DNA from: JAVVTQ01 sp036653595 | GTDB lineage: Bacteria; Bacillota; Clostridia; Oscillospirales; Ruminococcaceae | NCBI GenBank assembly: GCA_036653595.1 | Contig: JAVVTQ010000001.1 | Span: 1 to 64,000, forward strand | DNA length: 64,000 bases | Reading direction: 5' to 3' | Shown here: positions 8,643-16,151 of the stretch, piece by piece | Layout of the letters: each line of letters begins with the position of its first letter | How positions within the stretch are numbered: position 1 is the stretch's first letter | The notes under the pieces: generated by a model | Databases searched by the model: none | The model's input: only the letters and a program-made list of their open reading frames with translations | What the model was told of the DNA's origin: nothing | Position numbers and translations under genes: made by a program

Positions 8643-8699
8643 GGTTTTTAGCAGTGAATTGAGTTTTTTATGAAAAAAACTGAATTTATTGCTAAACCC
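8643..8699 (+). promoter_or_regulatory. Long imperfect hairpin in the pnp leader
   Basis: Arms of about 27 nt centred on the loop ATG at 8670-8672 pair with few interruptions. TTTTTT 8664-8669 pairs with the A-run 8673-8678, AATT with AATT, and TTTAGCA with TGCTAAA. It lies about 40 bp before the pnp start and has no T-tract after it. In E. coli the pnp leader forms a long duplex cut by RNase III for PNPase autocontrol; a similar role here is an inference. Confidence 0.55.
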
Positions 8700-8740
8700 A
8701 AAATCAGCCGGAGTTAAAATTAAACTTTGGAGGATTTATT

Positions 8741-10852
8741 ATGTTTGAAAATTTTCGAGTTTTTGAAACAGAGCTGGCAGGCCGCAAGCTCTCTGTTGAA
8801 ACAGGCAAAATGTGCGGACTTTCGAATGGCTCCTGCCTTGTGCGCTATGGCGACACCGCGGTGCTGTGCAACGCGACAATGAGTGCAAAACCGCGCGATG
8901 GCATTGATTTTTTTCCGCTTTCAGTCGATTTTGAGGAAAAGCTCTATTCTATCGGCAAAATTCCGGGCAGCTTTCTGCGCCGCGAGGGAAGACCCACCGA
9001 GAAGGCAGTTCTGACCTCACGCGTGGTGGACAGGCCAATACGCCCTCTGTTTCCAAAGGATATGCGCAATGATGTTTCCGTTGTGATGACTGTCATGTCG
9101 GTCGACCCCGATTGCTCGCCCGAAATCGCAGGAATGATAGGCACTTCAATTGCCCTTTCCATTTCCGATATACCATGGAACGGCCCGATAGCCGGCGTTG
9201 CAGCAGGGCTTGTCGACGGGAAAATCGTCATCAATCCGTCCGAAGCTGACCGCGAGAAATCCGATCTTCAGCTGACAGTTGCAGGCTCGCTTGAAAAAGT
9301 GGTCATGATTGAAGCCGGCGCCAACGAGGTCGACAACAAGACCATGCTTGAGGCTATAATCCAGAGCCACACCGAGATAAAGGCACTGTGCAAATTCATA
9401 AATACAATCACCGATGCAATCGGCAAGCCGAAAAAAGAATTTGAGAGCCAAGAAGTCCCCGCTGAGATGTACGAGGATGTCAAGAATCTCGCAATTGAGC
9501 GCGTTCGCATTGCTATGGACACGGACGATAAAACTGTCCGCGATGCTGCGCTTGCCCCTATTTATGACGAAGTGCATGAGATACTCGGCGCAAAATATCC
9601 GGACAGCACAGCCAAGCTCGACGAATGCATGTACAAGCTTCAAAAATTTGTCGTGCGCCGCTGGCTGCTCGATGATGGAAAACGCGTTGATGGACGCGGT
9701 ATAAATGAGATTCGCCCACTTGCGGCAGAGGTCGGACTGCTTCCGCGCGTTCACGGCAGCGGTATGTTCACACGCGGTCAGACACAGGTCATGACAATCG
9801 CCACGCTTGCAATGACGGGCGACGCGCAGATTCTCGACGGCATCGACGGCGAGGAGAATAAGCGCTATATGCATCATTACAATTTCCCCAGCTACTCGGT
9901 TGGAGAGACTCGTCCCAGCCGCGGCCCCGGCCGCCGCGAGATCGGTCACGGAGCACTTGCCGAGCGCGCACTTGTACCGGTTATTCCCTCAATTGAGGAT
10001 TTTCCGTATACGATACGCCTTGTGTCGGAGGTTCTTTCATCCAACGGCTCAACCTCGCAAGGCTCTATTTGCGGAAGCACGCTCGCACTCATGGACGCGG
10101 GTGTTCCACTAAAGGCACCTGTTGCCGGCATTTCGTGCGGGCTGATAACCGAGGGCGACCGCTGGATGACGATGGTCGATATTCAGGGCGTTGAGGACTT
10201 CTTCGGCGATATGGACTTTAAGGTTGCAGGAACAGAGAAAGGCATTACAGCCATTCAGATGGACCTCAAAACAGACGGTCTGACTTATGATATAATTGAG
10301 GAAGCGTTTGAAAAGTGCTACAAGGCGCGCGTTTATATACTGGATGAAGTTATGCTAAAGGCTATTGCAGAGCCTCGCGCGGAGCTGTCAAAATATGCGC
10401 CGAAGATGCTCACATTGCAAATAGACGTAGAGAAAATCTCCGACGTTATAGGCAAGGGCGGCAAGGTCATCCAGAAAATCTGCGCCGAGTGCGAAGTTAA
10501 AATCGATGTTGAGGAGGACGGAAGAATATTCGTTTCCGGCACCGATATCGAAAATGCACGCCGCGCCGTCACCATCATCGAGACGATAGTCAAGGAGCCC
10601 GAGATGGGCGCGATGTATTACGGCAAGGTCACTCGCATTCTCCCCATCGGCGCAATGGTCGAAATTGCGCCCGGCAAAGAGGGTCTTGTGCACATAAGCA
10701 AGCTTGAGGATCACCGCGTTGAAAAGGTAGAGGATGTTGTCGCTATCGGCGATGTTATCCCTGTCAAGGTGCTCGGAATAGACGAGCGCGGCAGGGTCAA
10801 TCTCTCCCGCAAAGACGCCATAGCCACACTTAAGGCGAGAGAAAATCAATAA
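8741..10852 (+). CDS. pnp: Polyribonucleotide nucleotidyltransferase (PNPase)
   Basis: PNPase is a trimeric 3'-5' phosphorolytic exoribonuclease. The 703-residue protein has the usual order: RNase PH domain 1 (about 1-230, with LRREGRPTEKAVLTSRVVDR), an all-helical linker, and RNase PH domain 2 (about 310-540, with RVHGSGMFTRGQTQVM and HHYNFPSYSVGE). A KH domain (DVIGKGGKVIQKI) and a C-terminal S1 domain (GAMVEIAPGKEGLVHISKL) follow. A ribosome site, tggagga, lies upstream. A strong terminator follows the stop. Confidence 0.98.
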   Translation: MFENFRVFETELAGRKLSVETGKMCGLSNGSCLVRYGDTAVLCNATMSAKPRDGIDFFPLSVDFEEKLYSIGKIPGSFLRREGRPTEKAVLTSRVVDRPIRPLFPKDMRNDVSVVMTVMSVDPDCSPEIAGMIGTSIALSISDIPWNGPIAGVAAGLVDGKIVINPSEADREKSDLQLTVAGSLEKVVMIEAGANEVDNKTMLEAIIQSHTEIKALCKFINTITDAIGKPKKEFESQEVPAEMYEDVKNLAIERVRIAMDTDDKTVRDAALAPIYDEVHEILGAKYPDSTAKLDECMYKLQKFVVRRWLLDDGKRVDGRGINEIRPLAAEVGLLPRVHGSGMFTRGQTQVMTIATLAMTGDAQILDGIDGEENKRYMHHYNFPSYSVGETRPSRGPGRREIGHGALAERALVPVIPSIEDFPYTIRLVSEVLSSNGSTSQGSICGSTLALMDAGVPLKAPVAGISCGLITEGDRWMTMVDIQGVEDFFGDMDFKVAGTEKGITAIQMDLKTDGLTYDIIEEAFEKCYKARVYILDEVMLKAIAEPRAELSKYAPKMLTLQIDVEKISDVIGKGGKVIQKICAECEVKIDVEEDGRIFVSGTDIENARRAVTIIETIVKEPEMGAMYYGKVTRILPIGAMVEIAPGKEGLVHISKLEDHRVEKVEDVVAIGDVIPVKVLGIDERGRVNLSRKDAIATLKARENQ

Positions 10853-10864
10853 TATCGATAAAAC

Positions 10865-10906
10865 AAAAGGGCCTCTGCGATTTTTAGTTGCAGAGGCTCT
10901 TTTTTC
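10865..10906 (+). terminator. Terminator after pnp
   Basis: AGGGCCTCTGC and GCAGAGGCTCT form an 11-bp stem, followed by TTTTTTCTTTTT. It lies between pnp and the convergent DUF1836 gene. Confidence 0.88.
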
Positions 10907-10981
10907 TTTTTCACAATCAGGCTATTGCGACGAGCCAAAAGCAATGAAAAACCCTCAAAGCTGCCTCTACTAGCGGCAGTA

Positions 10982-11521
10982 TTACCGTTCCAATGTGGGC
11001 TTTTCCTCGCCTTTTTTGCCGGTGCCTTTTTTTGCAAGGCTGTCTATCAAATACTCGCACGCGACCTTGTTGACATAGCTGGCCACGGCCAGCCTAAGCG
11101 CAGCGGCTGAAATAGTGTCGTCCTTGATTTTTGCGCACTCGTCCGAGAGCTGCAAAAGAGAGGAATCGAGCAGAGACAGGAAGTTTGCATAATATTCGGC
11201 AGTTGATTTTTCCCGCATGTCCTCGCGCAGCAGCAAAATCATGTCCTTTACCGATAAAACCTGCTTTAAGCGGGATACTATTGTCAGACTGGCAAGATGG
11301 TCGCGCGAGTACCTTTTTAGCTTTGCGCGTGGCACAAGATCGTCCTTGATGTAATTATTTATCATGGCTGCGGTCAGCTTGTCGCCCTCGCGTGAGGATA
11401 CACTCCCGCGCTCCAGATATGACAAAACCTGATCCATGTACAGCTCTATGTCCGGGAATTTATCGTAGGAAGTTTCACACTGCTGCTGCAATTCAGAAAT
11501 AAAATTTGTCAGTCCCTCCAT
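10982..11521 (-). CDS. DUF1836 domain protein, predicted MerR-like DNA-binding
   Basis: This 179-residue protein matches the DUF1836 pattern common in Firmicutes: YMDQVLSYLERG, AAMINNYIKDDLVPRAKLKRYS, then RDHLASLTIVSRLKQVLSV. The NNYIK/YSRDHLA part resembles the winged helix-turn-helix of MerR-type regulators, so a regulatory role is inferred, with unknown target. The start at 11521 has the site ggaggcaat just upstream; an earlier in-frame start at 11554 has none. A well-spaced promoter lies 50 bp upstream. It is divergent from the SGNH gene. Confidence 0.82.
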   Translation of the reverse strand: MEGLTNFISELQQQCETSYDKFPDIELYMDQVLSYLERGSVSSREGDKLTAAMINNYIKDDLVPRAKLKRYSRDHLASLTIVSRLKQVLSVKDMILLLREDMREKSTAEYYANFLSLLDSSLLQLSDECAKIKDDTISAAALRLAVASYVNKVACEYLIDSLAKKGTGKKGEEKPTLER

Positions 11522-11566
11522 ATTGCCTCCTTTTCGTCTGTGCGAACGCGTCATTAATTGAAATCA

Positions 11567-11595
11567 ATTATAGCACCGGACAATATTCAAAGCAA
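11567..11595 (-). promoter_or_regulatory. Candidate promoter for the DUF1836 gene
   Basis: On the minus strand TTGCTT (11595-11590) and TATAAT (11572-11567) are 17 bp apart. Confidence 0.6.
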
Positions 11596-11621
11596 GATAA
11601 CAAAAAATTCACAATATTCCC

Positions 11622-11651
11622 TTGACTGGCAGTTAATGGACAGTATATGAT
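11622..11651 (+). promoter_or_regulatory. Candidate promoter for the SGNH hydrolase gene
   Basis: TTGACT at 11622-11627 and TATGAT at 11646-11651 are separated by 18 bp, about 40 bp before the start codon. Confidence 0.6.
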
Positions 11652-11690
11652 TATGATAATGACATGTAGGAATAAACGAGGTGCTGTATA

Positions 11691-12383
11691 ATGGATATGG
11701 TAAGTGTGTTTGGAGATTCGCTGGCAAGAGGCGTTGTGTTTGACAACCCGACAATGAAGTACAAGACGCTCAGCGAATGCTTTGTTGAGGTTGCGTGTGA
11801 GCGGCTGGGAATGCAGGTAAACAACTATTCCAAATTCGGCTGCACCGTCAAAAAAGGGCTTGAAACGGTTGAAAAGCATCTGGACGCCGTTGCCGATTCG
11901 GCATACACTGTTCTGGAATTCGGCGGAAATGACTGCGATTTTGATTGGAAGGCTGTGAGCGAATTTCCAAACGACGCGCATAATCCGCGCACACAGCTAT
12001 GCGATTTTGTGGTCATATACAAGGATATAATAAGAAAAGTGCGCGCGGTCGGCGGCAATCCGATTGTGCTCAATTTGCCCCCGATTGACAGCGACAAATA
12101 TTTTGCATGGATAAGCAGTGGTCTGTGCGGCGACAGCATAAAGGGATGGCTCGGCGGCGACACGGACTTTATTTACAGGTGGCATGAGCTTTACAATCAG
12201 CAGGTGTGCGCGCTGACGAGCAAGATGGGCGTTCCGGTCATCGATATACGCAGTGCGTTTTTGGAGAAATTCGATTATGGAAAGCTTCTTTGCATAGATG
12301 GCATTCATCCAAATGTTGACGGCCACGCACTCATCTGCTCTGTTATCGAAAAAACAGTCCGCACAGCTCTGAGAATTCAATAG
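11691..12383 (+). CDS. SGNH/GDSL family hydrolase (esterase)
   Basis: This 230-residue protein has the SGNH blocks: VFGDSLARG near the N-terminus with the nucleophile Ser9 or Ser10 region, a glycine block, LEFGGNDCDFDW with the block III Asn, and DGIHPNVDGH with the catalytic Asp and His. No signal peptide is seen, so it should act in the cytoplasm. The substrate (acyl, acetyl or carbohydrate ester) cannot be told from sequence. The ribosome site gaggtg lies 7 bp before the ATG. It is transcribed from its own promoter. Confidence 0.85.
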   Translation: MDMVSVFGDSLARGVVFDNPTMKYKTLSECFVEVACERLGMQVNNYSKFGCTVKKGLETVEKHLDAVADSAYTVLEFGGNDCDFDWKAVSEFPNDAHNPRTQLCDFVVIYKDIIRKVRAVGGNPIVLNLPPIDSDKYFAWISSGLCGDSIKGWLGGDTDFIYRWHELYNQQVCALTSKMGVPVIDIRSAFLEKFDYGKLLCIDGIHPNVDGHALICSVIEKTVRTALRIQ

Positions 12384-12388
12384 CAGGA

Positions 12389-12417
12389 TTGCTTTGACGC
12401 AAATCATGAGCTATAAT
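12389..12417 (+). promoter_or_regulatory. Candidate promoter for the SDR gene
   Basis: TTGCTT at 12389-12394 and TATAAT at 12412-12417 are 17 bp apart, 28 bp before the SDR start codon. Confidence 0.55.
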
Positions 12418-12445
12418 AGCTTCATCAAATGCAGCGAGGTGCGCG

Positions 12446-13177
12446 ATGAAATGTAAAGGTGCGGTCGTCACCGGCGCCTCAGGGGGAATCGGCTCGCAAA
12501 TTGTCAGAGAGCTGTGCGGCGAGGGTTTTCATGTTGTGGCAGGCTATAAAAATGACAGGGCTTCAGCAGAAGCGCTCTGCGCAGAGATGCGCGAGCAGGG
12601 CTTTTTGGCTGAGGCCTTTTGTGCCGATGTGTCGAACCCGGCTCAGGCTGTGCGCCTTGCAGAGGCTGCCGCAGCAAGGTTTGGGGGCATCGAACTGCTG
12701 GTAAACAATGCGGGAGTCTCACTTTTTGCACTTTCGCAGGAGACGACGGATGAGGAATACGACTTGGTTTTTGACACGAATATGCGCGGGGTTTTCAACA
12801 TGTGCCGCGCAGTTATTCCCTCAATGATACGCGCAGAGTGTGGAAGCATAGTCAACATCTCCTCGGTTTGGGGTGTCTGCGGTGCATCGTGCGAGAGCGT
12901 TTACTCGGCGAGCAAGGCCGCGGTGATAGGCTATACAAAGGCGTTGGCAAAGGAATTGGGGCCGTCGGGAATAACGGTAAACTGCATTGCTCCCGGCGTC
13001 ATAGACACGAAGATGAACGGAGCCTTGGGCGCACAAGAGCTGAAAAATCTTGCAGCGGAAACGCCGCTTTCAAGGCTGGGCACTCCGCGCGAGGTGGCAT
13101 CACTTGTGGCATATCTTGCGCTCGACAGGTTTATCACCGGTCAAATTATCGGTGTTGACGGAGGTTTCGGACTATGA
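12446..13177 (+). CDS. Short-chain dehydrogenase/reductase, FabG/YmfI-like
   Basis: This 243-residue classical SDR has the cofactor motif TGASGGIG near residues 9-16, NNAG, the serine in NISSVWG, and YSASKAA with the catalytic Tyr and Lys. PGVIDTKMN and the C-terminal DGG complete the fold. It resembles 3-oxoacyl-ACP reductase (FabG) and also the EF-P 5-aminopentanone reductase YmfI. No fatty-acid synthesis genes are nearby, so neither is assigned. It is a single gene with its own promoter and a terminator. Confidence 0.85.
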   Translation: MKCKGAVVTGASGGIGSQIVRELCGEGFHVVAGYKNDRASAEALCAEMREQGFLAEAFCADVSNPAQAVRLAEAAAARFGGIELLVNNAGVSLFALSQETTDEEYDLVFDTNMRGVFNMCRAVIPSMIRAECGSIVNISSVWGVCGASCESVYSASKAAVIGYTKALAKELGPSGITVNCIAPGVIDTKMNGALGAQELKNLAAETPLSRLGTPREVASLVAYLALDRFITGQIIGVDGGFGL

Positions 13178-13307
13178 GCAGCGATGCAGCCTCCACCATT
13201 CATAAACTGCAAAGAGCTGCAATGGAAGCAGGGCAGACCGCGGCTTGAGGGTAGCTCTCAGAGTTTTTTGCCGGAGCAAGAGACGCCGTGATGTGATTAT
13301 GATGATT

Positions 13308-13335
13308 ATCGGTGGAACTTTACCGCCGATTTTTA
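13308..13335 (+). terminator. Terminator after the SDR gene
   Basis: ATCGGTGG (13308-13315) and CCGCCGAT (13323-13330) pair with one G-U, followed by TTTTTA. Confidence 0.6.
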
Positions 13336-13339
13336 TATA

Positions 13340-13380
13340 GGAAGAGCCACAGATTACATGTGTAATCTGTGGCTCTTTCC
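13340..13380. terminator. Long inverted repeat, probable terminator for the minus-strand genes
   Basis: GGAAGAGCCACAGATTACA and its complement form a stem of about 19 bp. It lies downstream of the minus-strand DUF1540 gene. Neither side has a clean T-tract, so the terminator role is tentative. Confidence 0.5.
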
Positions 13381-13429
13381 GGATGCGTCAAAAAAGTTTT
13401 CATGTCGGGGCTTTTGGCCCCGGAGTTTG

Positions 13430-13675
13430 TCAATAATTTGTTGTATGCTCGAACAAGGTGCTCTCATTTCGCGATTTGTCAATCGCCTTGCGCTGCTCGG
13501 ACGGGTTTACGTTTACAAAGGATTGGCAGTCTGTACACTGGTTCATCTTGGGGTCTGTTTCGTGCGTGCCGATGCATATGCAGTCGAGCGAACAAAAATT
13601 GTCCGAATTGCAGTGATTTTTGCAGCTTGACACATTGCACTTGATACAGCGGTTTTTGCAGGTATTATCTGACAT
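13430..13675 (-). CDS. DUF1540 cysteine-rich protein
   Basis: This 81-residue protein has nine cysteines concentrated in the first 50 residues, spaced as in DUF1540: IKCNVSSCKNHC, then C-S-L-D-C and QCTDCQSF. The family is frequent in spore-forming Clostridia and probably binds metal; no function is established. Its ribosome site (ggaggc) lies inside the right arm of the hairpin at 13681-13729, so access to it may be controlled. A 46-residue membrane peptide lies directly upstream on the same strand. Confidence 0.85.
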   Translation of the reverse strand: MSDNTCKNRCIKCNVSSCKNHCNSDNFCSLDCICIGTHETDPKMNQCTDCQSFVNVNPSEQRKAIDKSRNESTLFEHTTNY

Positions 13676-13680
13676 TAATT

Positions 13681-13729
13681 AAAGCCTCCCTTTATTTATG
13701 CTGCAAATATAGTATTTGCGGGAGGCTTT
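13681..13729 (-). promoter_or_regulatory. Hairpin that covers the DUF1540 ribosome-binding site
   Basis: AAAGCCTCCC (13681-13690) and GGGAGGCTTT (13720-13729) pair perfectly over 10 bp. A second perfect 7-bp hairpin, GCAAATA-tag-TATTTGC (13703-13719), sits inside. On the minus-strand RNA the GGGAGG used by the DUF1540 gene is base-paired. It could be an attenuator or a translational switch. Confidence 0.6.
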
Positions 13730-13737
13730 GGATTTAT

Positions 13738-13878
13738 TCACTTTTTTGGGGATTCGGGGATTGTAATTGTGATATACCGCCTGCGGTTGTCCTTTACAAA
13801 TTTATAGCTGTTGTCCGCGATAAAAAATGCAGCGACAATGCCGATAAATGCCCAGAACACCTTAAAAATTGTTTTCAT
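13738..13878 (-). CDS. Small single-span membrane protein (46 residues)
   Basis: This short gene encodes a 46-residue protein beginning MKTIFKVFWAFIGIVAAFF. One hydrophobic segment covers about residues 4-20, followed by a basic, soluble tail with NRRRYITITIPE. The ribosome site cggaggag lies 5-6 bp before the ATG, among the strongest in the window. The stop is followed after 8 bp by the hairpin in front of the DUF1540 gene. The upstream neighbour is the CBM9-like gene on the same strand, so the three may form one transcript. No family is recognised. Confidence 0.65.
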   Translation of the reverse strand: MKTIFKVFWAFIGIVAAFFIADNSYKFVKDNRRRYITITIPESPKK

Positions 13879-13910
13879 AAATCTCCTCCGTATGATTTTG
13901 TGGCACAGCG

Positions 13911-14489
13911 TCAATAGGCAACTGCACTAAACTGCGCAAGGTTATCTCTGCCAAAGATGAAATTGCTTTTCATGGGCGCGACTGAGCCTATATGCGCGTC
14001 TTCTCCGAAACGCTTGAACTTGTATATATTTCCTCTCAGAATGCAGCCGCTTTCAACATCGAAAACTCCAAAAAAACGCAACAGCAGCTCGTTTGTGATG
14101 AAAAATCGCACTCCCCAGTACCAGCCGCGTTCGTCCTCGCCGGCATAGCATTCCGGCACGATTTCAAGGTCGTCGATAACCCTGCCGCCAACGTATATTC
14201 CGCATCTTCCGCGTGAATTGAACACAACCGTCAGCGCCTCGCGGCAGGTTTCACGGCTGAAATCGAATGTTAGCCCGACACAGCTGTCATCGAGAATGCT
14301 CTCTGCGCCGAAGGCGGGGTCGCGCTCAAAAGACGTGAGATCAAACATCATGCCTCTGCCAAGAACCGAAGCGCAGCGGCACCACATAAAGGGGCGATAG
14401 CTGTCGTCTGTCCATGGATAATATACGGTTTTGAGGACAGGCATCGTCTCGAGACTCTTGATTTCATCTACGACAGAAATATATAACAT
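13911..14489 (-). CDS. CBM9-like carbohydrate-binding protein
   Basis: The 192-residue protein resembles family-9-like carbohydrate-binding modules. Typical traits are the WYWGVRFFI segment, a hydrophobic core, then LRGNIYKFKRFGEDAHIGS and the APMKSNFIFGRDNL end. No signal peptide or catalytic domain is seen. The start at 14489 is preferred because the promoter -10 box lies just upstream (14517-14522); the longer GTG start at 14531 would overlap that promoter. The ribosome site is weak. The ligand is unknown. Confidence 0.65.
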   Translation of the reverse strand: MLYISVVDEIKSLETMPVLKTVYYPWTDDSYRPFMWCRCASVLGRGMMFDLTSFERDPAFGAESILDDSCVGLTFDFSRETCREALTVVFNSRGRCGIYVGGRVIDDLEIVPECYAGEDERGWYWGVRFFITNELLLRFFGVFDVESGCILRGNIYKFKRFGEDAHIGSVAPMKSNFIFGRDNLAQFSAVAY

Positions 14490-14516
14490 ATCAATTCCGT
14501 TTCGTTTTATAATACC

Positions 14517-14545
14517 ATTATATTGTATCACAATTTTTATTGCAA
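14517..14545 (-). promoter_or_regulatory. Promoter for the CBM9-like gene
   Basis: On the minus strand TTGCAA (14545-14540) and TATAAT (14522-14517) are 17 bp apart. Confidence 0.65.
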
Positions 14546-14587
14546 TGCACCGACTATACGCATGTTTTTTAAAAAACGAATTTGTGT

Positions 14588-14615
14588 TTGATTTTTGCCG
14601 AAATTACTATATAAT
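14588..14615 (+). promoter_or_regulatory. Candidate upstream promoter, 250 bp before tRNA-Arg
   Basis: TTGATT and TATAAT are 16 bp apart. The stretch 14616-14830 holds no convincing gene; this promoter could add to tRNA transcription or be unused. Confidence 0.35.
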
Positions 14616-14830
14616 AGTAAGGTATGCGAAACAAGGCTGCAAAATCAAGCTTGCGCGCGGTTGGATTGTGTGGATATTCTTTTGGCGGCGATGGATTTTG
14701 AGACAGAGCGAAGAGCGCCGCCGTGTTTAGCGCAGTGACTTCATCAAAAATGCCACGCCTGCCGCTTGCAGCAAAAGCACAATGTGGCGCAGCTTGGCGC
14801 ACGCGTCTCAAGAGAACCGTCGCATTCGAC

Positions 14831-14859
14831 TTGTTTTCACTGTGATGCAATTTTAAAAT
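14831..14859 (+). promoter_or_regulatory. Candidate promoter for tRNA-Arg
   Basis: TTGTTT (14831-14836) and TAAAAT (14854-14859) are 17 bp apart, placing the start just before the tRNA 5' end. Confidence 0.5.
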
Positions 14860-14866
14860 CAGACAT

Positions 14867-14943
14867 GTCTCCGTAGCTCAGCTGGATAGAGCGTCCGCCT
14901 CCTAAGCGGAAGGCCAGCGGTTCGAATCCGCTCGGGGACGCCA
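14867..14943 (+). tRNA. tRNA-Arg (anticodon CCT)
   Basis: The cloverleaf is complete. The acceptor stem is GTCTCCG paired with CGGGGAC, the D-arm is GTAGCTCAGCTGGATAGAGC, the anticodon loop CTCCTAA has anticodon CCT, and the T-arm carries GGTTCGAATCC. The 3' CCA is encoded (14941-14943). It reads AGG codons. It is a lone tRNA with its own terminator. Confidence 0.97.
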
Positions 14944-14944
14944 A

Positions 14945-14986
14945 AAAATGCCGAAAACCTTAATTTTACAGGTTTTCGGCATTTTG
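14945..14986 (+). terminator. Terminator after tRNA-Arg
   Basis: AAAATGCCGAAAACCT and AGGTTTTCGGCATTTT form a perfect 16-bp stem with a 9-base loop. Confidence 0.85.
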
Positions 14987-15247
14987 ATGTTTCACGACGA
15001 ATATGAACAGTGCCAAAAAGATGTAAAAAGCATGGAGATGCAGTAAAATATGGGTGGATAGAACTTTTTCGGAGCAGGTTTTAGCAGAGGTGCGGGAAAT
15101 GAAAGGGAATATGAGAGCAGCAAGATTAAAATGATGAGCGATTTTGATAACTAATCACCAGACTGTCGAAGTTACAAGGGAAATCAATCAAAAAACGCTC
15201 ATAGAAAATGCAATATTTATTGGTAATAACTAAATTATTATAATATG

Positions 15248-15276
15248 TTTGTGATAACAACAGAAAGAATCACAAA
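15248..15276 (+). promoter_or_regulatory. Candidate DeoR-type operator
   Basis: TTTGTGAT (15248-15255) and ATCACAAA (15269-15276) are a perfect 8-bp inverted repeat with a 13-bp spacer, upstream of the promoter for the sgcR-like gene. A further half-site-like TTGTGA lies at 15305-15310 next to the -10 box. The rest of 14987-15247 holds no visible gene. Confidence 0.5.
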
Positions 15277-15289
15277 ATCAAAAAATATC

Positions 15290-15318
15290 TTGCAAAACAA
15301 ATCATTGTGAATTATACT
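15290..15318 (+). promoter_or_regulatory. Promoter of the sgc-like operon
   Basis: TTGCAA (15290-15295) and TATACT (15313-15318) are 17 bp apart, 25 bp before the regulator's start codon. Confidence 0.65.
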
Positions 15319-15342
15319 GAAAACAACGGAAGGAAAGTAGAA

Positions 15343-16125
15343 ATGACAGTAAACAAATCGCATGAGGTACCGGCATTCAGGCAACAAAGAATAATAGAGT
15401 TGCTCGAGGAAAAAGAGAACATCCATGTTATGGACATAGTGGAGCTGTGCGGAGTATCACAGGCTACTGCCAGGCGTGATTTGGACGAGCTTGCGGAAAA
15501 GGGGCTGATTGTGCGCTCGCACGGCGGAGCACTGCGCAGAAAGATGACAGTATTTGAGCAGCCGCATATGCAAAAACTTGGCTTGCACATTTCTGAAAAA
15601 GCGCGTATTGCCAAATGTGCTGCGAGCCTGGTAAATGATGGAGACAGCATATACATAGATTCCGGAACCACCGCGATGATGGTGGGACAAAACCTGACAG
15701 AGAGAAAGAATCTGACGATTATCACACACAACCTCGACTTTGCAAATAATGCCGCGCTCGACTCCAGCTCCAAATTGATTGTCACCGGAGGATATCGGAG
15801 AGAAAACGTTCATTCGCTTGCCGGGTCTATAGTAGAAGAGTTTATCAGAAACATTAAAGTAGACAAGGCTTTTTCAGGCGCTGACTCGGTTGATTCAAAA
15901 AACGGAGTTTATTTAACAAACTTTGAGGAGCTGGGTGCAAAGCAGTTGCTTGTAAAATGTGCAAGAACAGCAATTTTAGTGACAGATCACAGCAAATTTT
16001 CCCAAGAGGGATTGGTAAAGATATGCGATTTGTCAGACTTTGACTTGATTATTACCGACAATGGAATTTCAAGTGAGGATATAGAAAATGTCTATAAACA
16101 GGGTGTACAACTGAAATCCGTATAA
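15343..16125 (+). CDS. DeoR-family transcriptional regulator (SgcR-like)
   Basis: This is a 260-residue sugar-operon repressor. The N-terminal winged helix has RQQRIIELLEEKENIHVMDI and SQATARRDLDELAEKGLIVR, followed by SHGGA, the standard DeoR junction. The effector domain has YIDSGTTAMMVGQNL, which binds sugar phosphate in this family, and later the ILVTDHSKF segment. The start at 15343 has cggaagga upstream and lies after the promoter; the GTG at 15307 lies in the promoter. As first gene of the cluster it probably controls it and itself through the 15248-15276 dyad. Confidence 0.9.
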   Translation: MTVNKSHEVPAFRQQRIIELLEEKENIHVMDIVELCGVSQATARRDLDELAEKGLIVRSHGGALRRKMTVFEQPHMQKLGLHISEKARIAKCAASLVNDGDSIYIDSGTTAMMVGQNLTERKNLTIITHNLDFANNAALDSSSKLIVTGGYRRENVHSLAGSIVEEFIRNIKVDKAFSGADSVDSKNGVYLTNFEELGAKQLLVKCARTAILVTDHSKFSQEGLVKICDLSDFDLIITDNGISSEDIENVYKQGVQLKSV

Positions 16126-16151
16126 AATATAAAATCATTTCGGAGGAAAAG

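Noticed and set aside
9146..9949. 267-residue open frame antisense to pnp
   Set aside because: It is a shadow of the conserved PNPase frame.
13174..13248. 24-residue frame overlapping the SDR stop as ATGA
   Set aside because: It is too short, lacks a recognisable pattern, and is followed by non-coding sequence and the terminator.
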